A program made the position numbers and the translations under genes. 64,000 nucleotides of DNA, from the NCBI GenBank assembly GCA_002189035.1, contig NEEC01000004.1, positions 434,001 to 498,000 on the forward strand, written 5' to 3'. The notes beneath the pieces are model-generated. The model did not search any database. It saw only the letters and a list, made by a program, of their open reading frames with translations, and was not told the DNA's origin. Shown here piece by piece: positions 33,866-47,189 of the stretch (within the stretch, counting starts at the first letter, position 1; each line of letters opens with the position of its first letter). This DNA is from Utricularia gibba (Eukaryota; Streptophyta; Magnoliopsida; Lamiales; Lentibulariaceae).

Positions 33866-36818
33866 ATGGCATTTCAATCTATTATGGCAAAGATATTCTT
33901 CGGTGGAAATATCCAAGATTATCACAACGGATATCGGGCATATGATCAACCTCCAATCGCTATTACGAGCTTCGAAAGTCATATATCATTTGATGAATTG
34001 AAGAGTCAATTATCATCATTTTGCGGTTTACAAGTTGATCGATATGAAATAATAGTTTATGCACAATATTATGATTCAACTTCAAATTCTACAAGATTCA
34101 TGGGGCTTGGATCAGATGTTGATTTGCTATATGTTTTCAATCCATTACATGCCGCAATGGGTGTTGATCTATTTGTTGAGGTTACATTGATACCAGAAGA
34201 AGAAAACAATCCTAATTTCAATATTAACAATCCTTTACAAGATGTGGAGGAGGATCAGCAATACGGTATTTATTTTTTAAAATTTTTCTATTATGATTTA
34301 CGTAATTTTTATTAGAATAATTCAAAGTTTCATAATTTATGAAATTATTGATGAAAATATTGGCCTAACTTTTATCTCAAGTAGGAAGTTACATTTTTTT
34401 TTAGTTATTTACACTTTTTCGAAATAATTAATAAATTTATTTACATATCTCTTTATCAATATTATTTATAGAATATGATTTAGAAAGAAGAGAAGAAAAT
34501 GATCCTTTGTTCGATATTATGGCTCAATATGATACTGACTACGATGAACAAGGTCAAGAAACCAATGAAAATGAGGAGTTGATTGATGAATTCTATGAAG
34601 GATGGGTTCCACGAGGATTTATTGCCAATGAGGGTCGATTAGATAATTGGTCAGAAGATATACTTGATCCCTTACATCTGATGCCTTCACCATTCACAAA
34701 AAACCAACAGTTTGGTTCTAAATTGGCATTTCTCAATGCGGTCACTTAGTATTCAGTAAAAGTTGGCCGTGAGTTCTTTGTGTACAAAACAAATGAAGAA
34801 AAACATCTTGAATTGAGATGTTATCAGAAGGCATCTCAAATGTGCAATTGGAGGATTCGATGTGCTTATCATAAACGCCTTGATTTATGGAAGATAACTG
34901 CATTGAAGGAGCCACATATATGCCGGCGTCTTGGACCAAACGCACTCTCACATAGGAATATTGGAAATGATTATATTGCTGAAATAGCTAGACCACTATT
35001 AGAAGAAGATGTCACAACTAAGGTAAAGGTTATCCAGACATTGATTAAAAGGGATACAGGATTTACAGTGCCATACCATCGAGCATGGTATGGTATGCGA
35101 AAAGCATTTGAACTTGTTTATGGCACATGGGAGTCATCAGTACCTCTACTACCTGCATTTCTACAAGAAGTTCAGACACAAAATCCCGAACCATTGTCGT
35201 CTACAGACACAAAGAAACCAATGCTTCCGACATTAAAACACTCAAGTACGTATTTTGGGCTTTTGGACCATGTATTTATGCTTATCGATGGACTTGGCCT
35301 GTTATCACAGTAGATGGAACACATCTCTACTCAAAGTTCAATCACAAGTTATTGATTGCCGTAACTGTAGATGCTTGTGGCCTTCTTCTACCTCTTGCAT
35401 TTGCAGTGGTTGATAGCGAAAATGATGAATCTTGGTTATGGTTTATTCGGCTGCTCGATCACTATGTTGTTGCAGGACAAGGGACATGTCTTATATTAGA
35501 TCGATGTAGTTCAATTCAAAAAGCATCGTCTCAAGTGCTGCCTTTCAAACCAGAATATGGTGGATGTCATCGGCATTGTATACGACATCTACGATCTAAT
35601 TTTCTCACTCATTTTCGTACCGAGGGACTTAGGGAAAAATTCAATCAAGCAGTATATGCTACATCCATCGAAAAATTTGAAAAATACATGATTGGAATTC
35701 AAAAACTCAATTACGCAGCTTGGGAGTATTTGAATAAATTACCTCGAGAAACATGGACACTTGCTTATGATGGAGGTGCTAGGTATTTATTTAATTTCTT
35801 TTAATATATACATTTTAATTAAATTCACTTAATATATGAATATAATTTTTAAATTTAATTTCAGGTGTGGTACATTAACAACAAATCATGTTGAAAGATT
35901 AAATGGAATATTAAAAGGAGCAAGACATCTTCTTTGACAGCATTAGTACATGTATTATTATAAATTTTAAAGTATATATATATTGTGTATATCTAAAAAA
36001 TATACTATTTAATATATGCAGGCTACTTATACTAGATGCCAACATTATTTTTATGAGAGACAAGAGAAAGCAATCAATTTACGACATAAACACATCTAAT
36101 ATGCGCATTGGGATAAGCCCATCCCACATGCAAGGATCCAAGTTATCGATGCTGCACAATCAAAGGTTCGAGTTATAAACCGTAAAAAGAACGGGAAAAA
36201 TAAAAGCTACATTGTTATGGTTCAAGATGGAATATGTGAGTACAGAAAATGACAAAATTTTGGCATATCACGCTCTCATGCACAACAGGTATGTCTATTT
36301 TATTTATTTTATTAATTTGTATATTATTAACCCTATCATAAATTTATATACAGGCATGCAAGCGACTCAATATTGATCCTCGTAGTATTATTAATCTAAT
36401 GATGCATCTCAATCGTCAAATAGCAACATATGAAGTTCAAATTCAAGCATTACGGTCTGAAGAAAGATGGGCACCACCAGCATTTACCTTGATGCATGAT
36501 CCAGATCGAAAAAAAGATGTTCGAGTAGGATCATCACACAATAGACATCTAATGCCTATGGATTTCCAAGCAAGTGGATCATCACACAATAGAGCACGTA
36601 GAGATTCTGCTTTACTTGAAGATAGAAGCTACGAATCACCTCCACTGATACATCGATCTTCTATTGATCTTCCATCCGAACCTGCATATGGAAATATTGA
36701 AGTACATCCACAATCTTCGATGCACAATCCACCTACTGGATGGAAGGAACTATACAACGAGCGAAATTGGACAATCTTCAAGGAATTCTACACAACAAAG
36801 CAGTTCAATCATTCATAA
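33866..36818 (+). pseudogene. MuDR/MULE transposase, inactivated
   Basis: Remains of a spliced transposase. Exon 1 (33866-34264) encodes the N-terminal PB1-like MuDR segment, and exon 2 starts at 34472. The DNA-binding region (RCYQKASQMCNWRIRC) and the MULE core (ITVDGTHLYSKFNHKLLIAV, then VVDSENDESWLWF) are recognisable. Lesions are a TAG at 34747 inside FLNAVT-YSVKVGREF, a one-base loss near 35185-35190 just before the core, and a TGA at 36250 inside the SWIM zinc finger. The SWIM ligands are also altered (CEY for CxC, SRSH for CxH). Further interruptions lie between 35930 and 36240. The last exon (from about 36355) remains open to TAA at 36818. No active protein can be made from this copy. 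Confidence 0.85.
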
Positions 36819-37139
36819 TTTTTTAGGTAGATTTAGACGAAGCAAACGTTAAATGTTTATATTGTATTTTATTATTTTAAACAATAAATTTGATAATTAT
36901 TTATATTTTTGAAATAAATTTATTCAAATTAATATTTTAAAAATAATTTATCAAATTTTATAAAAAGAATACGTATAGAAAAGATTAAAAAGCTTTTTAA
37001 ATATTTAAATATTTTTTGAATAACTTAAAATATTTCGAAAATATTGTAATTTATAAATTTTAGACATTATTTATATATCTTAACTACTATTATTTTATAT
37101 TATTTTAATAAAGAATATAATTTTTAAAAAAAAAAATAG

Positions 37140-37228
37140 AGACGATGGCCAGTTTTATAAAGAATTACACACAGTGGCCACTTTTCTCACACACATGTGA
37201 GAGGGTGGCCACTTTTCTAATAAACTCC
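37140..37228 (-). repeat. MULE right terminal inverted repeat
   Basis: Three copies of TGGCCA(C/G)TTTT-type units begin near 37146, 37174 and 37205, in the opposite orientation to the left end. Confidence 0.8.
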
Positions 37229-38654
37229 AGTCTTTTCCATCATATTTCAAGAATATTAATATTAACCCAATATTCCTCCAATCAAACTAACTTCATTTCC
37301 TAACCCTTGTAGCATAATAATAATAAAAAAACAAGAATTCAAAATTTGTCACGAAATACAAAAACTTGGGCAAGAAGATATCCAAAAGAGGATGAAAATG
37401 ATAGGAGCACAAAATCGCGCTTGGGAGACAGAAAGAGGAGGCTCTTTTTGAGCACTGTCGGGCGCCGCCCCCAGGGTGGTTTTGCATGTCAAATGACACC
37501 TTTACCCAAACACAGAGAGCGGGGGTGCAGACGCCCATGGGCAGTAGCGTAATTTGAGGGTAAAGCTGATTGACCCTGTGCACTCAAAAAAGGGGGAAAA
37601 TGTAGTGGAGGGAGCGCACGCCCCCACACTAACTCGCACGCCTTGCTTTCCAATTTCCATGGCTCGACTCCATCACAAAGCATGGCTCTTCAAAACCCAA
37701 AAATAGATGATCCTGCTCCCACCCACCACAATGCCTTGGTAGTTGGTTCATGTTTGGTTAATTATTTAAAAATATGTGTTAAAACAAAAACACAGGATAA
37801 TCATTTTTCCAAATGATCAGGATAGAAGATAGTATAAAAAATAAAATAATTATTCTGTACTATTTATTTATATAATTATATATATTAATATTAATAATTA
37901 GGTTTCAAAGTTCCAAGGATTAAGCATTAAATTCGCCTTCAAAAAATTAAAGGATATCAGAAAAAAAAACTCGTAACGTCATCCATGACATCTAAAGAAA
38001 AGATAAAAATTTTAATTAAAATTCGATGAAATTTCATCAATTCTATGTACATTATATATTATTAAAAAATTATATTCAATCTCCTTTTTTTTTTACGTAT
38101 CTGATTTTAAAACGGGCAAATAAATCCTAGGAGAAGGGTGTCGTCGTTGACGTAGCCCAGGTGGGGACCGCAGGCCTTTTTCTTTTTTCTTTTTATTTTG
38201 CATGTGGTCGGTCATCTACAATAATACCCAGTTTTTTATTACAATTCTTTTATTATTTGATTATTTTCAAATCGCACCCAAAGAACCCATGTTTTTTAGT
38301 TTTTGAAGTAATTTGATATAATTACTATATCACATAATTTTGGTCTCGACTGATAAGCAATGCACGCCGATTCGATTTGTAATACAAAAAAAATAGTGGT
38401 ATTAATTAGTGCGCGTAAGGGTAAAAAAGTAAATGCTACGTGATTTGATTAATAATTTAATATTGTGTTTGACAACTATCATTACTTTAATGCTTTTAGT
38501 TAGGTCCATGAAAAAGAGAGCGTTCTCAGGGCAGGCTGTGAAGTGTCTTCTCTCCCGAAGCGCCTTTGTCCTGCTTCTCCGGTGTGCAAACGTAAATAAA
38601 TACCGGGCCCTTCTTATGTTGCAGAAGCAGCACCTACTAGCGACGGGGCAGAAA
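37229..38654. other. Intergenic region between the MULE and thermospermine synthase
   Basis: About 1.4 kb starting with the right target-site copy (37229-37238). 37420-37680 is GC-richer with no convincing exon. 37740-38100 and 38260-38480 are very AT-rich. The last 150 bp form the leader of the next gene. Confidence 0.35.
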
Positions 38655-40497
<1,843 letters not shown>

Positions 40498-40819
40498 CTT
40501 CACTACTCCTTACTTCTATGTTACTAAAAGTTTCCAACTTGTCTTAATACAAGTTCGCTATAAGCAATCTGAAACTACTAGATTCACTCAGAAGTTCATG
40601 TAAAGAATAGGCACCAGATCCTGTATTTCCCCTATGAGTCATTGAGAGCATAAACAGAAACGATAGCACTATCAAAATGAAAACTTGAGCTCAGTGATGT
40701 GATTACGGTGGCTTAACGTTGGATAGATGAAACATGAACGATGTGGCGAATTGGTGAGTTGATACACAGAAGTGAAAAAAAAAAATAAAACAGAGGATTC
40801 AGAATCCCAACCGCTTCAA
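40498..40819. other. Convergent intergenic region, ACL5 and PsbX
   Basis: 322 bp of converging 3' flanks; an A-rich tract at 40771-40787. No gene is seen. Confidence 0.4.
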
Positions 40820-41191
40820 TCAAGCCCTCTTAACAGGATCGAAGTTTGCCACCGCGATAACTGCACCGCCAATCACCGCAAGCACGACTCCTCCGGCGAC
40901 AATGCTGAGCAGGAAGTTCTTGAGAGACGGGGAGACTCCATCCGCCGCCATCGCCGCTTCCGGCACCACAATCGACGCTGCAATAGCCGCGGTTGTGGCC
41001 CCAGAGACAGCCCTCTTCACGAGAGACGATGCATTGACTGTGAGCTTGGGAGCTGAGCTGTTTGTAGCCTTGAGCTGCTTAGGCATCTTGACCGGGAGTG
41101 GCTTGAAGAAGGCCTCCGATGAGGGAACCGGCATCCGTCTGGTTGCGGCGGAGGCGACTGGAGTTCCCATTGCCGCGGAGATGGAAGCCAT
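40820..41191 (-). CDS. PSBX: Photosystem II reaction-centre X protein, nucleus-encoded
   Basis: Single-exon gene of 123 residues. A Ser/Ala/Lys-rich chloroplast transit peptide (about 1-45) is followed by a hydrophobic thylakoid-transfer segment ([19 protein letters not shown]), whose AMA end resembles a lumenal processing site. The mature peptide is [14 protein letters not shown], one transmembrane helix, then [10 protein letters not shown], the typical PsbX end. PsbX is a small PSII core subunit near cytochrome b559 and the QB plastoquinone site. An ATG further upstream (41341) is in frame but would add a long non-transit leader, so the start at 41191 is preferred. The gene looks intact. 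Confidence 0.93.
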   Translation of the reverse strand: MASISAAMGTPVASAATRRMPVPSSEAFFKPLPVKMPKQLKATNSSAPKLTVNASSLVKRAVSGATTAAIAASIVVPEAAMAADGVSPSLKNFLLSIVAGGVVLAVIGGAVIAVANFDPVKRA

Positions 41192-42366
41192 TTCTGGGTT
41201 GCAAGATGAGCAATGAGCGAAGAACAGGAAGCCCAGGCAATGGTTTTTGAGGGAGGGAGGAAACAAAGGATATTGTGGGAATCCGGCGTGGCAAATTCTA
41301 ATCCATCGTTCTGGTCCCTGCGGAGATAAGCTTATCCACACGCCTCCACCTCAGACTTCCTCCCCAGTCCATTAAAATAATAATCAGAAAAACCACTGAA
41401 ATACCATTTCTAAATCAATATTTTGTTTATTTTGTTCAATAAAAATCAACCAATTATTGTTCAATATATTCAGATAAAATTTTTAAAAATATTATTTAAA
41501 AAAATCCAAAATCTGAAATTTCAATGGCATATAGTATCTTAAATCTCGGTTAAATATAAAGAATTATAATATATTATATATTATTAAAATTACAATGTCG
41601 TGTAATTATTAAAAAAATACTTTTTAATTTAAGGAAGTCTATTGATTAAATGGTAAGTCATTTAAGCCCCGACCCCTCCTACATTTACTACCAATTTTTT
41701 CTGAGACAATCTATCTTTCTAATATTTATTCATTTTCTCATTTAATTGGGATCAATTTGGTTCTATTTTTTTCAAAAGAATTTCTATTTTATTAGAATTT
41801 AATTTTTGAAAAGTTAAGCAAAACCAAATGAGTTATTCAACTTTAATGGATCATTATTACTTTTTTATGTGATGGTAAATGTTTTTTATTAATGTATCCA
41901 CGCGTCGATTTCAAGATAGTTAGGAATAAATGTTTAAAAAGGGAGCATTGATTCTGCGTACCTTCTTACCAAAGATAGATGAAACATTAATTACTATTAT
42001 TTTATTATATCCAGACTTTCTTTGAAATAAATTTTATTATCAAACATGAACAATTTGTATTTTAAAAAATTAAAATTTAAAAATATTTTTTTTTCAGAAA
42101 CACTGTATGTATCAAAAATACTCTAAATAAAGTTATACAATAGAAATTTGACAAGGAGAATAATAAATGATTATATTACAACTGTATAGAATCTTTGGGA
42201 TCGGTGCATCAGACTGGCGAAGGAATTTTATTTTATTTTATATTTTTAAATAGTCTTGAAATAGAATTGTATGCTTTCCGCTGCTACATCATTTTCCAGC
42301 GACTCATTTTCTGTCACTCCATCGGAGTTGTAGACTGAGATCGGGTTTTAAGGGGGGTTCTGGAGA
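41192..42366. other. Divergent intergenic region, PsbX and PERK
   Basis: About 1.2 kb, mostly AT-rich (41390-42180). It provides both promoters. No exon or transposon end is recognised. Confidence 0.4.
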
Positions 42367-44949
42367 ATGTCATCGCCGCCTCCATCAGCATCCGCTCCGT
42401 TGCCCGCAGCCGATAACAATGCTCCTCCACCCGTAACATCCACGCCGCCTGCTCCGGCTGCGGTACCTCCACCTACTCCGGCATTGGTACCTCCACCGCT
42501 GGAGGCACCACCGCCAACGAACTTTACCTCTCCGCCTCCCCCAGTTGCATTCTCTCCGCCGGCGCCTTCACTGCCCTCTACCCCATCTCTGGCTCCGCCT
42601 CCAGCCACTTCCCTGTCTCCTCCAAACGCTACTCCTCCGTCTGGATCCCTAGTTCCGCCGCCTCCCACACATTCTTCGGGAGGTGGATCACCGCCTGCCC
42701 ATAGAACGCCTTCCGGTAGGGTCTCGCCTCCCCGCCAACGAGAACTGTTCCTCCTACGTCCCCATCGGGAACCAGTGGATCCCCAACCTCCCCCGGCGAT
42801 ACCTCAGCAATATCGCCAGGGTATGTGGTGGTTGTAGCCGTCGGAGGCGTCGCGATTCTGCTGATTTTGACTCTGTTTTTTCTTTGCTGCAAGACGAAGC
42901 GAAAACGGCCAGCATCAGAATACCATATCACCCCTCCACCTCCAGGACCCAAAGGTACCAATGAACACTAGATTCAAATTCAAATTCAAATTCCAGTCTT
43001 GAGCTGCCTCCAGGATTTCGTGCTCTCCCAGTGAATGCTAATTGTGAGTCGGATGAATATTATTCTACTCGGGCGATGTTATGGGCATTGACAATTCGAG
43101 TAGAATGGAAAAAGAACTGTTCTTTATTGATTACGCCGTCAGCACTGGAAAATTCATGAGCAAATTTTGGCTTTTATATCTTTCAGTTTCAAGGAATGGA
43201 TATAGGAAGATGTATTTTCTCATTCTGTCTCTCTTTTTTTTTTTTTCCTGTGTCCCCAGTTGATCCTTCCGGCGCTCCATTACAAAATAGGCAGCATAAT
43301 GCGCCACCTGATCAAATGGTGATGGCTCCTCCTCAGTCATCGCCGACCCCTGCGGCTGCATCAAGGCCGCCTCATCCCCAGTCTTCTCCTCCACCGCCTC
43401 CTCCCTTCTTAAGCAGCAGTGGAGGTTCTGCTTCAAATTACTCTGGTGTGGAAACGCTGCCACCCCCATCACCCGGAATGGCTTTAGGCTCTTCGAAAAG
43501 TGCCTTCACGTACGAAGAACTTGCACTGGCTACAGATGGCTTTTCGAGGGCAAAGCTCCTTGGGCAAGGTGGTTTTGGATATGTACACAAGGGAATGCTG
43601 CCAAATGGTAAAGAGGTTGCAGTTAAACAACTAAAAGCTGGAAGTGGACAAGGGGAACGCGAGTTCCAGGCCGAGGTTGAGATCATCAGCAGGGTGCATC
43701 ATAGACATCTTGTGTCATTGGTTGGATACTGCATCGCGGGACGCGAGAGAATGCTTGTATATGAATTTCTTCCCAACAACACCCTGGAATTCCATTTGCA
43801 TGGTAGATATTCAGTACACCAGTGCTCTCCTCTTTAATTCTAGGCTGAACATAAAAAAAGCTGGTTCTTTTGGAGAAACCAAAGTCACAAACACCTAACA
43901 TTCTAGTGTCTCCTAGGAAAGGGAAGACCTGTCATGGAATGGCCGACACGACTGAAGATTGCTCTAGGTTCTGCAAAAGGACTTGCGTATCTGCACGAGG
44001 ACTGTAAGTTCCCTGTGGGTACATCTTAGTAGCCATTGTCACTCAATTATGCCTTTGTTCTTTGGTGATCAGGCCATCCAAAGATTATTCACAGAGACAT
44101 CAAGGCATCCAACATCCTCCTAGACTTCAACTTCGACGCCAAGGTGAGCAGTATTCCAATGGATATTCACAGATGAGGGCCTTGGTGTCTCGTAGTCACT
44201 AATAACCTTCGCTTATTTGCTCAGGTCGCAGATTTCGGACTTGCAAAATTTTCTTCTGATTTGAACACTCACATATCTACCCGAGTGATGGGAACATTCG
44301 GGTGGGAAACTCATCTTCGATTTCTGAGATGAAGTTCTTGGATGAGGCTCCTAATGATTCTTTGTGATTCAGATATTTAGCTCCTGAGTATGCCGCATCT
44401 GGGAAACTCACAGATAAGTCGGATGTGTTCTCTTTCGGTGTGGTGCTTCTCGAGTTGATCACAGGTCGCCGGCCGGTCGGCTGGAGCCAATCTTACATGG
44501 ATGATAGTCTAGTGGATTGGGTATGTCTTCCGTGTGCAACTCCATTGCTGATAATCTAGTTCACTTCACACTTTCCAAGTTCAGAACTGCATCTGTACTG
44601 CAGGCTAGGCCGTTGCTCACACGAGCGCTTGAAGAAGGGAACTTCGATGCTCTCACGGATCAAAGGCTAGGAAAGAACTATAACCACACAGAGATGGCTC
44701 GTATGGTGGCATGTGCCGCTGCCTGCGTTCGGCACTCCGCAAGGAGGCGCCCCCGGTTGAGTCAGGTAGGAAGATTAGCCTCCGAGCTCACCAACGGCGA
44801 GGACAGGCCCTTGATATTGTCTTGTTACACAGGTTGTGAGAGCCCTAGAAGGACACGTTTCCCTAGCGGCGCTGAACGAAGGAATCCGTCCCGGACAAAG
44901 CAAATTGTACAGCTCGTATGGAAGCGCAGACTACGATGCTTCCCAGTGA
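42367..44949 (+). CDS. PERK: Proline-rich extensin-like receptor kinase (PERK), one frameshift
   Basis: Cell-wall-sensing receptor kinase of the plasma membrane. Exons: 42367-42954, 43260-43802, 43917-44003, 44073-44143, 44225-44301, 44373-44520, 44604-44765, 44833-44949. The extracellular part is Pro/Ser/Ala-rich. A transmembrane helix follows ([17 protein letters not shown]), then a proline-rich juxtamembrane region and a complete RD-type kinase domain: [44 protein letters not shown]. One C is missing in the CCCC run at 42730-42733, so the ectodomain and the transmembrane helix sit in different frames. Adding it gives phase-consistent exons. The frame stops at TGA 44947-44949 after YDASQ, where PERKs normally continue. 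The downstream 45 codons still read as a PERK tail (QKLTKVALGNHDYGS). The kinase itself is intact. Confidence 0.9.
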
Positions 44950-45377
44950 AATGAAGATTTGCAGAAGCTCACGAAGGTGGCGTTGGGAAACCATGACTAC
45001 GGCAGCCGCGATCAGCACTGTGACCCGACGAGCGAATACGGGCTGAACCCGTCCGGATCGAGCAGCGAGGGGAAGCAAACGGAGAAGACGGCCATTACAT
45101 TTCGAATTAGTTCGATTTTTTGTGTACTAAAAATGGAAATTTGTAGATTACTTAATTTTGTGAACCCCTAAACTAGATTAATTTTGTGAACCCCTAAACT
45201 AGATTTGTTCAAATCGGGGAAACCTTTCCTAAAACGACGCCGTCTGGGAGGAATTCGGTCTTTCTTTTTCTACTGCAGAATTTGGCATATTCTCTCCCCA
45301 TCTGGGAGTTTGACGCCGGAGCCACTCTGATTCAGAGGAAATTGGTTCTTGCCTTGAATGTCTATCAATTCTGAGTG
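44950..45377. other. PERK tail remnant, 3' flank and SPX promoter
   Basis: 44950-45083 stays open in the PERK frame and looks like the normal PERK C-terminal tail after the TGA. The remainder is 3' flank and the SPX promoter. A 17-base string ending CCCTAAACTAGAT is repeated at about 45167 and 45195. Confidence 0.5.
45285..45292. promoter_or_regulatory. P1BS element (PHR1 binding site) in the SPX promoter
   Basis: GCATATTC is an exact match to the palindromic consensus GNATATNC bound by PHR1-type MYB factors under phosphate starvation. It lies 86 bp before the SPX start codon. SPX-domain genes are well-known PHR1 targets, which raises its prior, although the motif occurs by chance about once per 4 kb. 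Confidence 0.5.
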
Positions 45378-46911
45378 ATGAAGTTTGGCAAGAGTTTGGG
45401 CATTCAGGTTGAGGAGACGTTGCCTGAATGGAGGGACAAGTTTTTGTCGTACAAGGATCTCAAGAAGCGGTTGAAGCTTCTAGAACCGAATTCGCACCAT
45501 ACCGATGCGCAGACGCTGGAGGAAAGCGTTAGAAAGAGTGACGTGATGACGAAGGAAGAATCGGAATTCGTACGTCTTTTGGAGGATGAGCTCGAGAAAT
45601 TTAATGCATTTTTTGTCGAGAAGGAGGAGGAATACATCATTAGATTGAAGGTAATTCTTGTGAAGACTGTAGCTGGATATCCTGCTTTATCATTTCTGAT
45701 TGTTGCATTTTCAGCGTGATTCATATGATGGCACATCTGATCTCGTTTCTTTGGATTCTCGGTGTGTTGTCAGTTTATCCAGCGGTTCCGGTTGAATCAT
45801 ACTAAAAATTCTTGCTTGAGCAAGCCTCGAAATGTCTTGTACAGTCTCCATCATTAGATATGTTCTTTATGCACTTTGTTTGTTCCAAGATATGACTAGC
45901 CCTGACATGAGTGCTTGTCCGCTTGTCAAATCCCATTTAGTGACGGTGTGGCTAAATGTTGTTGTAAGTGGACCAAGGAACGCAGGGATTGATGATTGGC
46001 TGCCTTAGTTTCCGTTATTAACGAGTGAATTTAAGAGCCAAAAGTAGTTGGATAGTCATTAATAATGGGGTATGCTACAGTAATGTGCTGGTAATGAGCA
46101 TCCCGTTTATTTCTTTTATCTATCGCAGTGTGCTTTGCTGCAACTTGGACAGTCATTACTATGTGGATATGTTTTTGGCTAGCACCATGTCTGTTGCGGA
46201 TCTTTTAGAGATATATTTATTTCTTTTTTGTCTCAATCAGGAACTTCAGGATAGGGTGCAGAGTGCCAAGGATAAGAGAGATGAGATGACAACAATTCGG
46301 AGGGAAATAGTAGACTTCCATGGGGAGATGGTTCTGTTGGAGAATTACAGTGCTCTCAACTATACAGGTAACCACTCATGATCTTTTCTTTTATGAAATC
46401 ATCTGTCTGCCTGCTTTGAGCGGCCTGGAGAAAATATTTTCCATGCATGCTTTAGGAAATCGGCTTGTTCAGCCAGCTACTAAAATTGTTATCGCTGTGA
46501 AACCAAACAGGGCTTGTTAAGATACTGAAGAAGCATGACAAAATTACGGGTACTCTCCTCCGTCTCCCATTCATTCAAAAGGTTCTCCAAGAACCCTTCT
46601 TCAAAACAGACGTCCTCTGCAAGCTTGTGAACGAGTGTGAGACAATGCTTGAACGTACATTCCCTCCAAAGCCTACAGCCAATGGAAACGGAAAAGGACC
46701 CTCGATCAGTAACACCTCAGAAGATGGCATCCCAAGAGCACCACAGGATCTCGCGGATCTAGAGAACATGAAGAGCTTGTATATGAAGAGCAGTCTGTCT
46801 GCCCTACGGGTTTTGAAGGAGATTCGTGGCGGAAGTTCTACTGTTAGTCCGATGTCACTTCCACCATTGCAGGTAGATGATTCTCTGAATGTGATTTCTG
46901 TTTCTAAGTAG
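45378..46911 (+). CDS. SPX: SPX-domain protein, phosphate-sensing repressor (SPX1/2-like)
   Basis: Stand-alone SPX protein. In the family it binds inositol pyrophosphates and sequesters PHR transcription factors when phosphate is plentiful. Exons: 45378-45650, 46241-46367, 46511-46911, giving 266 residues. The N-terminal SPX motif [10 protein letters not shown], the [11 protein letters not shown] helix and the [11 protein letters not shown] helix carry the lysine/tyrosine surface that contacts inositol pyrophosphate. A C-terminal [20 protein letters not shown] segment is typical of SPX1/2. The first in-frame Met at 45378 starts the SPX fold exactly. The 3' end is uncertain: CAG-GTAGAT at about 46872 is a possible donor that could skip the [12 protein letters not shown] ending and join an exon near 47095. 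A P1BS element lies just upstream. Confidence 0.9.
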
Positions 46912-47189
46912 GAAAAATAGTTGCAGAGTCGCTTTTCTATTTCTGCGTTGCTTTCAACTTGAAGCCAATAATCATTGCCTCCATGAGTGTACCTCTGCAT
47001 GTTGAACAACATGAACGAAGATGTACCACGTATAACCTGTACATCAGAAGGCTTTGCTGTATCAGTCTCCTTTGCGTTGTCATTATTAATGCAGGCATCT
47101 GAAGAACACTTGAGCATGAAGCTATGAGCATCTGAACCACGTCTATTGACCTTAATTTTCCATATACATCCAAGTAGCAGTTGCATGAT

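Larger units (their letters stand above)
33285..37228. mobile_element. Mutator-like DNA transposon (MULE), non-autonomous by decay
   Basis: A 3.9-kb element bounded by inverted repeats of about 85-90 bp and an imperfect 9-10 bp duplication. It encodes a MuDR-type transposase on the plus strand, now interrupted. Its flanks and introns are much more AT-rich than the neighbouring genes. Each terminal repeat has three spaced copies of a unit resembling TTAGAAAARTGGCCAC. The left end lies 219 bp upstream of the LpxD start codon, on the promoter side. The exact outer boundaries are inferred from the duplication and could move by a few bases. Confidence 0.8.

Noticed and set aside
46575-47186. 203-codon minus-strand frame over SPX exon 3
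   Set aside because: Antisense shadow of the SPX exon; no start or domain.
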